A stretch of DNA of 64,000 nucleotides from an uncultured Clostridium sp. (GTDB lineage: Bacteria > Bacillota > Clostridia > Clostridiales > Clostridiaceae): the NCBI RefSeq assembly GCF_947039605.1, contig NZ_CAMQZG010000001.1, forward strand, positions 186,001 through 250,000, read 5' to 3'. Under the pieces are notes generated by a model. It made no database searches and was not told the DNA's origin. It worked only from the letters and a program-made list of their open reading frames with translations. Shown piece by piece: positions 43,296 through 52,354 of the stretch (position 1 is its first letter; each line of letters opens with the position of its first letter). Position numbers and translations under genes: made by a program.

Positions 43296-43664
43296 TTATT
43301 CAGCTATGTTTTCTTCGTAGTATTTAGTAACTTCTTCAAATTCAGCTTCTTCAGGAACTACTAGTTCTCCCTCTTCGCCTTCTTCTTTGAATAAGTACAT
43401 ACCTTCTTCTTCTGGGTTGAATACTAAAGCATATCCATTTCCTTTATATTCGAAAGTATCAACGATTTCACAACTTACGATTGATCCATCTTCTTTTTCT
43501 AAATCTACAACCATTGTTTCATAATGCTCACCTGAACATCCACAATCGTCTCCACATTCATGCTCTTTTTCGTGATCGTGTCCACATCCACAATTATCTC
43601 CACATCCGTGATTATCATCGTGATTGTTTCCTCCACAACATTCTTTTACTTCTTTATCTGACAT
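43296..43664 (-). CDS. DUF1292 protein with Cys/His-rich N-terminus
   Basis: 122 residues. The first 46 residues are dense in Cys, His, Asp and Gly with repeated CG.NCGCGHDH and CGDDCGCSGEH units (ten cysteines, seven histidines), which suggests metal binding. The remaining ~75 residues form the DUF1292 domain: VVDLEKEDGSIVSCEIVDTFEY, GYALVFNPEEEGMYLFK, EEEGEEGELVVPEEAEFEEV. The domain is common in Firmicutes and uncharacterised. AGGAGG precedes the ATG. Its neighbours (nifJ, che operon) do not suggest a role. Confidence 0.88.
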   Translation of the reverse strand: MSDKEVKECCGGNNHDDNHGCGDNCGCGHDHEKEHECGDDCGCSGEHYETMVVDLEKEDGSIVSCEIVDTFEYKGNGYALVFNPEEEGMYLFKEEGEEGELVVPEEAEFEEVTKYYEENIAE

Positions 43665-43857
43665 ATTAAATTCCTCCTTATAGGACTGTTATATTCTTAT
43701 TTTAACCTGTATTGATATATATTAAAAGTGTTTTAGTAAAATTTATTAATTTTATTTACACTCTTGCCCTACATTAAACCTATATGGAATTAATAGGATA
43801 TCTATCTTCAACTAGATTATGTTCATATAATAATTGATTTATTCACTTAATACTCAA

Positions 43858-43886
43858 AATAAGGAGCTAAGATAATTCTTAGCTCC
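43858..43886 (-). terminator. Intrinsic terminator after nifJ
   Basis: On the minus strand GGAGCTAAGA, loop ATTA, TCTTAGCTCC is followed by TTATTTTG. It lies 17 bases after the nifJ stop. Confidence 0.85.
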
Positions 43887-43902
43887 CCACCTTTATTTCA
43901 TC

Positions 43903-46900
43903 TTAATATTCTTGATTTGCAAGTCTTTTATATCCTGCATATCTTTCTAATGCATCTTTTTCTGTCTTCTCAAATAATTCTTCTGCGTGATCTGGGAATG
44001 CCTTAAGAAGTGAAGCATATCTTACTTCTCCTAATAAGAATTCTCTAAAATCACCTTTTGGTTCTTTTGAGTCAAGTGTAAATGGATTTTTACCTTGCTC
44101 TCTAAGTGTTGGATTGAATCTATATAGTGCCCAGTATCCACAATCAACTGCTGCTTTTCCTTCTACATATATATTACTCATACCAGCTTTAATTCCATGA
44201 CTGATACATGGTGAGTAAGCAATTATTAGTGATGGTCCTTTATATGCTTCTGCTTCTGCGATAGCTTTAAGAACTTGGTTCTTATCCCCACCCATAGAAA
44301 TTTGTGCTACATAAACATAACCATAACTCATTGCCATCATACCAAGATCTTTTTTCTTAGTTCTTTTCCCTGATGATGCAAACTTAGCGATTGCAGCTGT
44401 AGGTGTTGACTTAGAACTTTGACCACCTGTATTTGAGTAAATTTCTGTATCAAATACAAATATATTTACATCTTCTCCTGAAGCAAGAACATGATCTACT
44501 CCACCGTATCCGATGTCATAAGCCCATCCATCTCCACCAAAGATCCATTGTGATCTCTTAGTAAGATAATCTTTTTCTGCTAATATTTTTTTCGCAAGTT
44601 CACTGTTATTAGCTTCTAATACTGCAACAACATTGTCTGCTCTATCTCTAGTAGCATCTCCGTTATATATATTATCAACCCAGTCATTTAGTATTTCTTT
44701 ATCATCAGCTGATACTGTTTCCATAAGAACTTCTATCTTAGTTTTAAGACTGTTTCTTATAGCTGTTGTACCAGTAAACATTCCAAATCCAAACTCAGCA
44801 TTATCTTCAAATAATGAGTTAGCCCATGCTGGTCCTTGACCTTTTCTATTCTTTGTATAAGGTGTTGCTGGTGCTGATGCTCCCCATATTGATGAACATC
44901 CTGTAGCATTCGCTATCATCATTCTATCACCATATAATTGAGTTATAAGCTTCGCGTAAGGTGTTTCTCCACAACCTGCACAAGCTCCTGAGAACTCAAG
45001 AAGAGGCACTTCGAATTGACTACCTTTAACTGTAGTTTTCTTCATTGGGTTAGGCTTAATTGAAACTTCATCTACACAATAATCCCAAACTGGTGTTTGC
45101 TCTACTTGTGATGCTTGAGGTTTCATAACTAATGCTTTACCTGGTGCTGGACAAACCTGAGCACAGTTTCCACATCCTGTACAATCTAATGGACTTATTG
45201 TGATTGTAAAGTTCATTGGAGCCTCAGTTTTAATACCTTTAGCCACTATTGACTTAGTATTTTCTGGAGCATTTGAAACTTCTTCATCTGTCATAAGAAC
45301 TGGTCTTATTGTAGCATGTGGGCAAACATACGCACACTGGTTACATTGAATACATTTATCTTCAACCCATTCTGGTACATTAACTCCGATTGCTCTTTTT
45401 TCATAATAAGCTGTTCCTGACTCAAATGTACCATCTTCATAGCCTTTGAATGCTGAAACTGGAAGCTTATCTCCTTGTAAGTTGTTTATTGGCTCAACTA
45501 TATCAGTAATAAATGCTGGTTTAGCTTTGCTCTCTAAACTTAATACTTTTTTATCTTCTGCATTTTTCCATGAATCTTTAACTTCTATCTCAACAATTGA
45601 ATCAATTCCTTTATCAATAGCTGTAAAGTTCATATCTAATACTTTTTGACCTTTTTTACCATATGAAGTAACTACTGCTTCTTTTAAGAAGTTAACTGCT
45701 TCTTCAACTGGAATGATATTTGCAAGCTTAAAGAAAGCTGATTGCATTATCATGTTTATTCTTCCACCAAGACCAACTTCTTGTGCTATCTTAACAGCAT
45801 TTAAAGTGTAGAACTTAATGTTATTTTCAGCTATATATCTTTTATATGCTGCTGGTAACTTAGCTTCTACTTGCTCTGGTGTCCAAATTGTATTTAATAA
45901 GAATGTTCCATCCTTTTTAAGTCCTTCTAAAACATCATATTTCTTAACATATGATTGGTTATGACAAGCAATAAAATCAGCTTGATTTATAAGGTAAGGT
46001 GATTTTATTTTTTTATCTCCAAATCTTAAGTGAGAAACTGTTATTCCACCTGATTTCTTAGAATCATATGCAAAGTAACCTTGAGCATACATGTCTGTGT
46101 GGTCACCTATGATTTTAATAGCACTTTTGTTTGCTCCAACAGTACCATCTGAACCAAGTCCCCAGAATTTACATGATTTAATTCCCTCTGGAATTGTGTT
46201 AACTGACTCTGCCCATTCTGGAACTTCAAGTGATGTATTTGTTACATCATCTACTATAGATAATGTGAATCCATCTTTTGAATTTTCCTTTTGAAGATTT
46301 TCATATACAGCTATTATATCTTTTGGTAATGTATCTTTTGATCCAAGACCAAATCTACCACCAACAATTTTAGGCGCATTTTCTTGTCCATAGAAAGCAT
46401 TTCTTACATCAAGAAGTAATGGCTCTGCTGCTGAACCTGGTTCTTTTGTTCTATCTAAAACAGCTATGCTCTTAACTGAGCTTGGTATAGCTTTCTTTAA
46501 TCTTTCTATTGAGAATGGTCTAAATAATCTTACTTTAACAAGACCAACTTTTTCTCCATTTGCATTTAAATAATCAACAGTCTCTTCAACTAATTCTGTA
46601 AGTGAACCCATTCCAACGATTATTCTATCAGCATCTGGTGCTCCATAGTAATCGAAACAATTATATTCTCTACCAGTAAGTTTTGTGATTTCTTTCATGT
46701 ATCCTTCTACTATTTCTGGAAGTTCATTATAAAATCTATTAACTGATTCTCTTCCTTGGAAGTAGATATCAGGATTTTGTGCTGTTCCTCGAGTCACAGG
46801 ATTATTAGGATTTAAAGCTTTATTTCTAAAGTTATCAACTAAACTCATGTCTAACATATTTTTAAGTTCATCATACTCTAAAACTTCTACTTTTTGAATT

Positions 46901-47439
46901 TCATGTGATGTTCTAAATCCATCAAAGAAGTTAATAAAAGGAATTCTTGATTTTAATGTTGCAAGGTGAGCTACTGGTGAAAGGTCCATAACTTCTTGTA
47001 CTGACCCTTCTGCAAGCATTGCAAATCCAGTTTGTCTAGCTGCCATAACATCTTGGTGATCACCAAATATACTTAATGATGATGCTGCTAAAGCTCTAGC
47101 TGAAACGTGGAATACACATGGTAATAATTCTCCAGCTATTTTATACATATTAGGTACCATAAGAAGTAACCCTTGTGATGCTGTAAATGTTGTTGTTAAA
47201 GCTCCTGCTTGAAGTGAACCATGAACTGCTCCTGCTGCTCCTGCTTCTGATTGCATTTCTACAACCTTAACTGAATCTCCAAATATATTTTTTTGTCCTT
47301 TTGCACTCCACTCATCTACATGCTCTGCCATAGGTGATGAAGGTGTTATAGGGTAAATTGCTGCCACATCAGTATAAGCATAGGCAACGTGTGCAGCTGC
47401 TGTACATCCATCCATAGTTTTCATTTTTCTTTTTACCAT
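43903..47439 (-). CDS. nifJ: Pyruvate:ferredoxin oxidoreductase
   Basis: Oxidatively decarboxylates pyruvate to acetyl-CoA, CO2 and reduced ferredoxin; a central anaerobic energy enzyme. 1178 residues in one chain. Domain order: N-terminal pyruvate-binding TPP half (TMDGCTAAAHVAYAYTDVAA, IYPITPSSPMAEHVDEW), central domains, two [4Fe-4S] clusters at CIQCNQCAYVCPHA and CTGCGNCAQVCPAP (about residues 690-760), a third cluster region with SGACAGCGETPYAKLITQLY, then the TPP-Mg segment IFGGDGWAYDIGYGG and VFDTEIYSNTGGQSSKSTPT. All motifs are intact. Confidence 0.98.
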   Translation of the reverse strand: MVKRKMKTMDGCTAAAHVAYAYTDVAAIYPITPSSPMAEHVDEWSAKGQKNIFGDSVKVVEMQSEAGAAGAVHGSLQAGALTTTFTASQGLLLMVPNMYKIAGELLPCVFHVSARALAASSLSIFGDHQDVMAARQTGFAMLAEGSVQEVMDLSPVAHLATLKSRIPFINFFDGFRTSHEIQKVEVLEYDELKNMLDMSLVDNFRNKALNPNNPVTRGTAQNPDIYFQGRESVNRFYNELPEIVEGYMKEITKLTGREYNCFDYYGAPDADRIIVGMGSLTELVEETVDYLNANGEKVGLVKVRLFRPFSIERLKKAIPSSVKSIAVLDRTKEPGSAAEPLLLDVRNAFYGQENAPKIVGGRFGLGSKDTLPKDIIAVYENLQKENSKDGFTLSIVDDVTNTSLEVPEWAESVNTIPEGIKSCKFWGLGSDGTVGANKSAIKIIGDHTDMYAQGYFAYDSKKSGGITVSHLRFGDKKIKSPYLINQADFIACHNQSYVKKYDVLEGLKKDGTFLLNTIWTPEQVEAKLPAAYKRYIAENNIKFYTLNAVKIAQEVGLGGRINMIMQSAFFKLANIIPVEEAVNFLKEAVVTSYGKKGQKVLDMNFTAIDKGIDSIVEIEVKDSWKNAEDKKVLSLESKAKPAFITDIVEPINNLQGDKLPVSAFKGYEDGTFESGTAYYEKRAIGVNVPEWVEDKCIQCNQCAYVCPHATIRPVLMTDEEVSNAPENTKSIVAKGIKTEAPMNFTITISPLDCTGCGNCAQVCPAPGKALVMKPQASQVEQTPVWDYCVDEVSIKPNPMKKTTVKGSQFEVPLLEFSGACAGCGETPYAKLITQLYGDRMMIANATGCSSIWGASAPATPYTKNRKGQGPAWANSLFEDNAEFGFGMFTGTTAIRNSLKTKIEVLMETVSADDKEILNDWVDNIYNGDATRDRADNVVAVLEANNSELAKKILAEKDYLTKRSQWIFGGDGWAYDIGYGGVDHVLASGEDVNIFVFDTEIYSNTGGQSSKSTPTAAIAKFASSGKRTKKKDLGMMAMSYGYVYVAQISMGGDKNQVLKAIAEAEAYKGPSLIIAYSPCISHGIKAGMSNIYVEGKAAVDCGYWALYRFNPTLREQGKNPFTLDSKEPKGDFREFLLGEVRYASLLKAFPDHAEELFEKTEKDALERYAGYKRLANQEY

Positions 47440-47522
47440 TTTGACGACACCTCTTTCTTAAACTTTAAATAACATAATAACTAGTTCATTTAAGTAATCT
47501 TTTGTTTAAATCCTATTTATAA

Positions 47523-47551
47523 ATTTTACTCAAAATTAAAATACCACACAA
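47523..47551 (-). promoter_or_regulatory. Possible nifJ promoter and palindrome in the 47440-47775 gap
   Basis: On the minus strand TTGTGT (47551-47546), 17 bases and TAAAAT (47528-47523), 84 bases before the nifJ ATG; the -35 is weak. A perfect 12-bp palindrome AATGAATTCATT (47564-47575) lies immediately upstream of the -35. The rest of the 336-base gap is AT-rich; I see no gene there and no Rex-type site (TTGTTAA spaced by four). Confidence 0.4.
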
Positions 47552-47775
47552 CTATGTATTATTAATGAATTCATTCACTTTTGAGTATTCCCTAAATATA
47601 AACAGAATTTTACCTTAATATAAATATATATCTTTAAAGGTATATTTATCAAATGCCAAATACAAAGATTATCCCCTCTATACTCTAGTTATTTATTACT
47701 TATTTACTTTTCCTTTGTTTTTTAATAAATATTTATTTTTTGTAGATAATTATTATTTGTTAAAAATCTATGAAG

Positions 47776-48846
47776 TTATTTAACAGCTTGTTGTATAACT
47801 TTTATAATATTATCTATTCCGTTTCCTTGGCCACCTTTAGCCATATTATCAATATAGAGGTTTTTATTTCTATAAAGTTCTTTTAATTTTTCTTCTAAGA
47901 CTTCCTTAGTTAACTCTTCTTCTTCAATAACCATAGAATAACCTGATTTTTTAAATGACTGAGCATTTAAAACCTGATCTCCTCTTGATGCTTTAGCTGA
48001 TAACGGTATTAATATATGTGGTTTTTTAAGTGCTACAAGCTCAAATATTGCATTTGCACCAGCTCTTGAAACAACAAAATCTGTATATGCCATTAAATCT
48101 GGTAATTCATCTGATATATATTCAAATTGTAGATATCCTTCTCTGCCTTTTAAAGATTCCTCTAAATTATTCTTCCCACAAAGATGTATTATATTAAACC
48201 CAATTAATAAATTTTCTAAATTTCCTCTTATAGAATCATTTATAATCTTTGAACCAAGGCTTCCACCAATTATAAGTAATGTTGGTTTTTTCTTTTCAAA
48301 ATTACAGAATTCTCTTCCCTTTTCTCTATCCCCTTGTAAAAGTTCTTCTCTTATAGGTGTTCCTGTTAGTACTCCATTATCACCTTTTACATGCTTTAAA
48401 CTCTCTGGGAAAGTAACACATAATTTATCACAAAATGGCATAGCAAGTTTATTTGCAAGTCCTGGTGTAAAATCTGATTCATGTGAAACTACTGGTATTT
48501 TTTTCATTGAGGCTGCTATAATTACAGGTACTGTTACAAATCCACCCTTTGAAAATACTACATCTGGCTTCTCTTTTCCAAGTATTTTAAGTGCATCTCC
48601 AATTCCTTTTACAACTTTAAGAGGGTCTGTAAAATTCTTAATATCAAAATATCTTCTAACTTTTCCAGATGATATCTGAAAGTATGGAAGACCTTCTTTT
48701 GCTATTATTTCTTTTTCAATCCCTTTTTTACTACCTATATATTTTATTTCAAATCCAAGCTCTCTAAGTTTTGGCATTAATGCTATATTAGGTGTAACAT
48801 GTCCTGCTGAACCTCCACCTGTCATTATAATCTTATATTTACTCAA
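47776..48846 (-). CDS. murG: UDP-N-acetylglucosamine transferase MurG
   Basis: Adds GlcNAc to lipid I to form lipid II on the cytoplasmic face of the membrane, in peptidoglycan synthesis. 356 residues, standard length. N-terminal [18 protein letters not shown] (glycine-rich loop), then [15 protein letters not shown] and [13 protein letters not shown]; the C-terminal domain has [13 protein letters not shown] and [20 protein letters not shown], all MurG hallmarks. It stands alone here rather than in a mur cluster, as is common in clostridia. A good ribosome site (AAGGAGTG) precedes the ATG. Confidence 0.97.
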   Translation of the reverse strand: MSKYKIIMTGGGSAGHVTPNIALMPKLRELGFEIKYIGSKKGIEKEIIAKEGLPYFQISSGKVRRYFDIKNFTDPLKVVKGIGDALKILGKEKPDVVFSKGGFVTVPVIIAASMKKIPVVSHESDFTPGLANKLAMPFCDKLCVTFPESLKHVKGDNGVLTGTPIREELLQGDREKGREFCNFEKKKPTLLIIGGSLGSKIINDSIRGNLENLLIGFNIIHLCGKNNLEESLKGREGYLQFEYISDELPDLMAYTDFVVSRAGANAIFELVALKKPHILIPLSAKASRGDQVLNAQSFKKSGYSMVIEEEELTKEVLEEKLKELYRNKNLYIDNMAKGGQGNGIDNIIKVIQQAVK

Positions 48847-49016
48847 ATTTTTTCACTCCTTAAAAGTACTTTTTTAAAAGTCTAACTTTTTATATTATAG
48901 TGCAAATTGATATTAATTCCTATAATCCCTTTAATTTTATGTTATATTGTCATTTCTTTATGGACAAACTAATCTCATAGAAACACAATTTGTATAGCTT
49001 AAAGGAGGAATTCTTA

Positions 49017-49199
49017 ATGTCTAAAAAATTAGTGCCCGATTGTAATGATGCTTTATCAAAATTCAAAATCGAGGTCGCAAAAGAACTCGGAATTCATTTC
49101 ACTGACTACAATGGACATCTAACTGCAAGGGAATGTGGCTCTGTTGGTGGTGAAATGGTCAAAAAAATGGTTGAATCATATGAAAGAAATTTAAAATAA
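49017..49199 (+). CDS. Alpha/beta-type small acid-soluble spore protein
   Basis: Coats DNA in the dormant spore and is degraded at germination. 60 residues from the ATG at 49017 (AAAGGAGG eight bases upstream); the open frame upstream of it is not preceded by a ribosome site. It has FKIEVAKELGI, which contains the germination-protease site (E followed by VA), and DYNGHLTARECGSVGGEMVK, close to the family consensus. Unusual: the usual Asn before GSVGG is Cys, and there is a second Cys in PDCNDAL. A sigma-G promoter could not be defined with confidence. Confidence 0.9.
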   Translation: MSKKLVPDCNDALSKFKIEVAKELGIHFTDYNGHLTARECGSVGGEMVKKMVESYERNLK

Positions 49200-49209
49200 G
49201 AAATATTTT

Positions 49210-49233
49210 AAAGGAGTCATTATAGACTCCTTT
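49210..49233 (+). terminator. Intrinsic terminator after the SASP gene
   Basis: A 9-bp stem AAAGGAGTC/GACTCCTTT with loop ATTATA, then TACTTTTTATT, 11 bases after the stop. The opposing strand can also act for recJ, whose stop is seven bases away. Confidence 0.8.
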
Positions 49234-49239
49234 TACTTT

Positions 49240-51030
49240 TTATTCTGATAATCTTATATTATTTATTATAATTTGCATACTCTTTCTTCCATTAAACTCA
49301 TTTACACTTGGCTTATAAATTGCATCTATATTAAATTTAAATAATGTTCCATTTGATACCTGTTCAAATTTGCCCATTCCATACTTATCATCAAAAACTT
49401 CTTTAAATTCTTCTGCCTTATTAAACAACAGGGCATCTATTCTCATATTATTTTCTGGAATAACACATTCAAATTTAATATGATTTTTTTCTAAGCCAAT
49501 AGTTCTAAAGCTTCTTACATTCACATTCTTAGCTGCTATAACAGGTGTTGCATTTCCTTTTCCAAATGGCTCTAATGCACCTATTTTAGCTATTAGCTTT
49601 TCATCAACATAATTAAGATTAAGCGCTACATCTATTTTCACTTTAGGTTTTAACTCTTCATCTGTAAGAGTACAATTATCATTTAATTTTTTTCTAAGTA
49701 AAGGTAAATTTTCTTCTGGTGATGAAAGTCCTGCTGCCATTGGATGCCCTCCAAACTTTGGCATAAGCTCTTTACACTTTGTAAGTTCTTCAAACATATT
49801 ATACTCTTCTATAGACCTTGCTGACCCTTTTGGCATTTCTTTACCCTTAGTCATAACTATTGTTGGAAGATTATATTTTTCCTTAACTCTTCCCGCAACT
49901 ATTCCTGCTATACTCTCATGTATATTAGGATTATAAACTAAAATTACCTTATCATTATATAACTTATCCTTCTCTATCTGTTCTATAACGTCTTCAACAC
50001 TCTGTGCTGTAAGCTCTTTTCTTCTTTCATTAAGAGAAACTAAATCTTTTGCAAGTTTTTCAGCTTTTTCTTTATTTGTGGCAGTTAAAAGGTCTACTGA
50101 TAAGTTTGCTGTTTCAAGTCTACCTGTAGCATTAATACAAGGTCCTATAACAAAGCCTAAATGATAAGCTGTTATTTCCTTCCCTTCTAAATCACAAGCC
50201 TTTTTAAGAGCATTAATACCTATATTATTACTATCGTTAAGTTTTTTTAATCCAGCCTTTACAATAGCTCTATTTTCACTTCTTAAATCAACAACATCGC
50301 AAACTGTTGCTATTGCACATATTTCTACAAGTTCTAGTGCTTCTTCTCTTTCAATTCCTAATTCTTCATAAAGTGCAATTGAAAGTTTAAAAGCTATTCC
50401 TGCACCACACAACAACTCAAATGGGTATGTACAGTCATGTTGGTGTGGATTAACTACTGAGTAAGCATCTGGCACTGCAAATACCTTATTACCAGCTTCA
50501 TTTTCTATCAATTGTATATCATGGTGGTCTGTAAGAATTACAGTCATCCCAAGTTCTTTTGCTAATTTAATTTCATCAAATGCTGCAATTCCATTATCGC
50601 AAGTTACTATAAGACCTGTTCCTTGTTTAGCAAGTTTTTTAACCCTTTCACAATTCATTCCATATCCCTCAGATTCTCTATCTGGAATATGATAATTAAA
50701 ATTAGCACCACATCTTGTAAATGCTTTTATTAATATACTTGTACTAGATACCCCATCACAATCATAATCTCCATAAATAGTTATCTTCTCACCATCTTGA
50801 ATAGCTTTCTTAATTCTTTCTACTGACTTTTTCATATCCTTCATTAAATATGAATCAAAAAGATTATCAAGTGACCCATTTAAAAATATATTTGCCTCTT
50901 CTAATGTTTCTATATCTCTATTAACTAACATTATTGCAGTTAATCTATCTACACCTAAACTTTCCATAAAATAAGTTGTTTTTTTAGTATTTCTCATTCC
51001 AGACTTTAACATCCATTTCTCTTCTCTCAC
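49240..51030 (-). CDS. recJ: Single-strand-specific exonuclease RecJ
   Basis: 5'-3' single-strand DNA exonuclease in recombination and repair. 596 residues. DHH motifs: YGDYDCDGVSSTSILIKAF (about 82-100), CDNGIAAFDE, DHHD (about 168-171), and VCDVVDLRSENRAIVKAG; DHHA1 part with IHESIAGIVAGRVKEKYNLP and FGGHPMAAGLS, the GGH motif. A GTG at 51030, five bases after GGAGAGG, is the probable start. It lies 23 bases upstream of nothing else on this strand except the M16 gene stop, which precedes it in transcription. Confidence 0.93.
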   Translation of the reverse strand: MREEKWMLKSGMRNTKKTTYFMESLGVDRLTAIMLVNRDIETLEEANIFLNGSLDNLFDSYLMKDMKKSVERIKKAIQDGEKITIYGDYDCDGVSSTSILIKAFTRCGANFNYHIPDRESEGYGMNCERVKKLAKQGTGLIVTCDNGIAAFDEIKLAKELGMTVILTDHHDIQLIENEAGNKVFAVPDAYSVVNPHQHDCTYPFELLCGAGIAFKLSIALYEELGIEREEALELVEICAIATVCDVVDLRSENRAIVKAGLKKLNDSNNIGINALKKACDLEGKEITAYHLGFVIGPCINATGRLETANLSVDLLTATNKEKAEKLAKDLVSLNERRKELTAQSVEDVIEQIEKDKLYNDKVILVYNPNIHESIAGIVAGRVKEKYNLPTIVMTKGKEMPKGSARSIEEYNMFEELTKCKELMPKFGGHPMAAGLSSPEENLPLLRKKLNDNCTLTDEELKPKVKIDVALNLNYVDEKLIAKIGALEPFGKGNATPVIAAKNVNVRSFRTIGLEKNHIKFECVIPENNMRIDALLFNKAEEFKEVFDDKYGMGKFEQVSNGTLFKFNIDAIYKPSVNEFNGRKSMQIIINNIRLSE

Positions 51031-51053
51031 AATATCCTCTCCATATCTATATT

Positions 51054-52268
51054 TTATTCTAAAATCATTAATGCTTTCTTTTCAAAAACAGATAAAATCA
51101 ATTCTTTAAATTTATCTAAATCTATATTATCATCAAAATCTAATTCCTTTTGAATATAATTTGGTTCATTAAACATAACATCATATATAGTACTTCTATT
51201 TGCTAAAAGTATACCTCTTTCAATATCAAGTGATAACTTTAATTTATATCTTTTCACAAGATGTTTAACATCACTTAGCTTTAACTTATCTAGCATTGCT
51301 AATAAATTATCTTCAATATCTGAAATAGCCTTTAAAACTTCATTTCTATGTTTGTTAGATGTATTAATAGCTATCTTAAATATTTCTATACTTTTTTCCC
51401 ACTTAACCTCACTATAAACCTCATACGAAAGTCCTCTTTTAGTTCTTATCTCATCATATAAAACTGAGCTAACCCCTTCTCCAAAATACATATTGAATAT
51501 TCTTAATAAAGTAATCTCTTCTAATGTTAAATTACTTAAATCATACGCTACCTGAATTTTAGTTGAATCTGTTTTCAGCTTAAACTCCTTATAAATCCCA
51601 CTATTAAATTCTTTTCTTTCAAAATTCATGCTTTCAACTGACCTTTTAACCAATCTTCCGAATCTATTATAAACAACCTCTCTAGCTTCCTCATAACTAA
51701 GTGAACCTACAAAAGATACAGTCATATTTTCACTAACATAAAATTTATTATAAAAATCTTTAAGCTTTTTTATATTTATATTTTCTATATATTGTTCTGT
51801 TCCTATTATTATTCTATTTATTCTCTCGTTCTTAAAAGTACTCTCTAAAAGCAAATCTTCACAATATTGTTCTGAGTCATCACTCCATTCTCTAGATTCT
51901 TCTTTAATAACAGAAAGTTCTTCCTTAAAACCATCTTCTGTAAATGAAGGTTCTAAAACTATATCGCTATATAAATCAAACCCTTCCTTAAAATCATCCT
52001 TTGAACTCACCCCATAAAATATTACATAGGGATAATTAGTCATTGCATTATTCATAGCAAATAAATTATCTAACTTTTTATTTATTTGCATCTCATTATA
52101 CTTTTTAGTTCCTTTATATAATATATGTTCAAGTGCATGTGCAACACCTATATTCCCCATATCTTCTCTATTTGCTCCCGCTTCAAGTCCTATACAAAAT
52201 GATGTATGAACACCTTCTTTGAACTTATATAGAAATCTAACTCCATTTTCAAAAACTTCTAACTTCAA
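51054..52268 (-). CDS. M16-family zinc metallopeptidase
   Basis: 404 residues from the TTG at 52268, placed eight bases after GGAGG; the frame opens five codons earlier at another TTG, but that would put the ribosome site inside the coding region. The zinc site is the inverted motif HALEH (about residue 44) with the downstream glutamate in KEESREWSDD. The C-terminal half has the second (inactive) M16 domain, RTKRGLSYEVYSEVKW. Typical family members pair an active and an inactive half or subunit; this one resembles the processing-peptidase-like proteins of Firmicutes. Confidence 0.85.
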   Translation of the reverse strand: MKLEVFENGVRFLYKFKEGVHTSFCIGLEAGANREDMGNIGVAHALEHILYKGTKKYNEMQINKKLDNLFAMNNAMTNYPYVIFYGVSSKDDFKEGFDLYSDIVLEPSFTEDGFKEELSVIKEESREWSDDSEQYCEDLLLESTFKNERINRIIIGTEQYIENINIKKLKDFYNKFYVSENMTVSFVGSLSYEEAREVVYNRFGRLVKRSVESMNFERKEFNSGIYKEFKLKTDSTKIQVAYDLSNLTLEEITLLRIFNMYFGEGVSSVLYDEIRTKRGLSYEVYSEVKWEKSIEIFKIAINTSNKHRNEVLKAISDIEDNLLAMLDKLKLSDVKHLVKRYKLKLSLDIERGILLANRSTIYDVMFNEPNYIQKELDFDDNIDLDKFKELILSVFEKKALMILE

Positions 52269-52316
52269 TAAAAACGCCTCCAAACATCTAGTCTACTTAT
52301 ATAATATCACTTTTAT

Positions 52317-52345
52317 AAAAAAAAGACTGCCCAAAAAGGCAGTCT
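52317..52345 (-). terminator. Intrinsic terminator after cfa
   Basis: On the minus strand AGACTGCC-6-GGCAGTCT is followed by a run of eight T. It lies about ten bases after the cfa stop. Confidence 0.95.
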
Positions 52346-52354
52346 AGTATATTC

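Noticed and set aside
47440..47790. Rex (redox) operator before nifJ
   Set aside because: TTGTTAA and TTAACAG occur near 47758-47785, but they are about 14 bases apart and lie at the end of murG, so they do not match the TTGTTAA-4-TTAACAA form.
48890..49010. Sigma-G promoter before the spore protein gene
   Set aside because: Several TATA-like boxes exist, but no pair with the spore sigma hexamers and a 17-base spacing was convincing.
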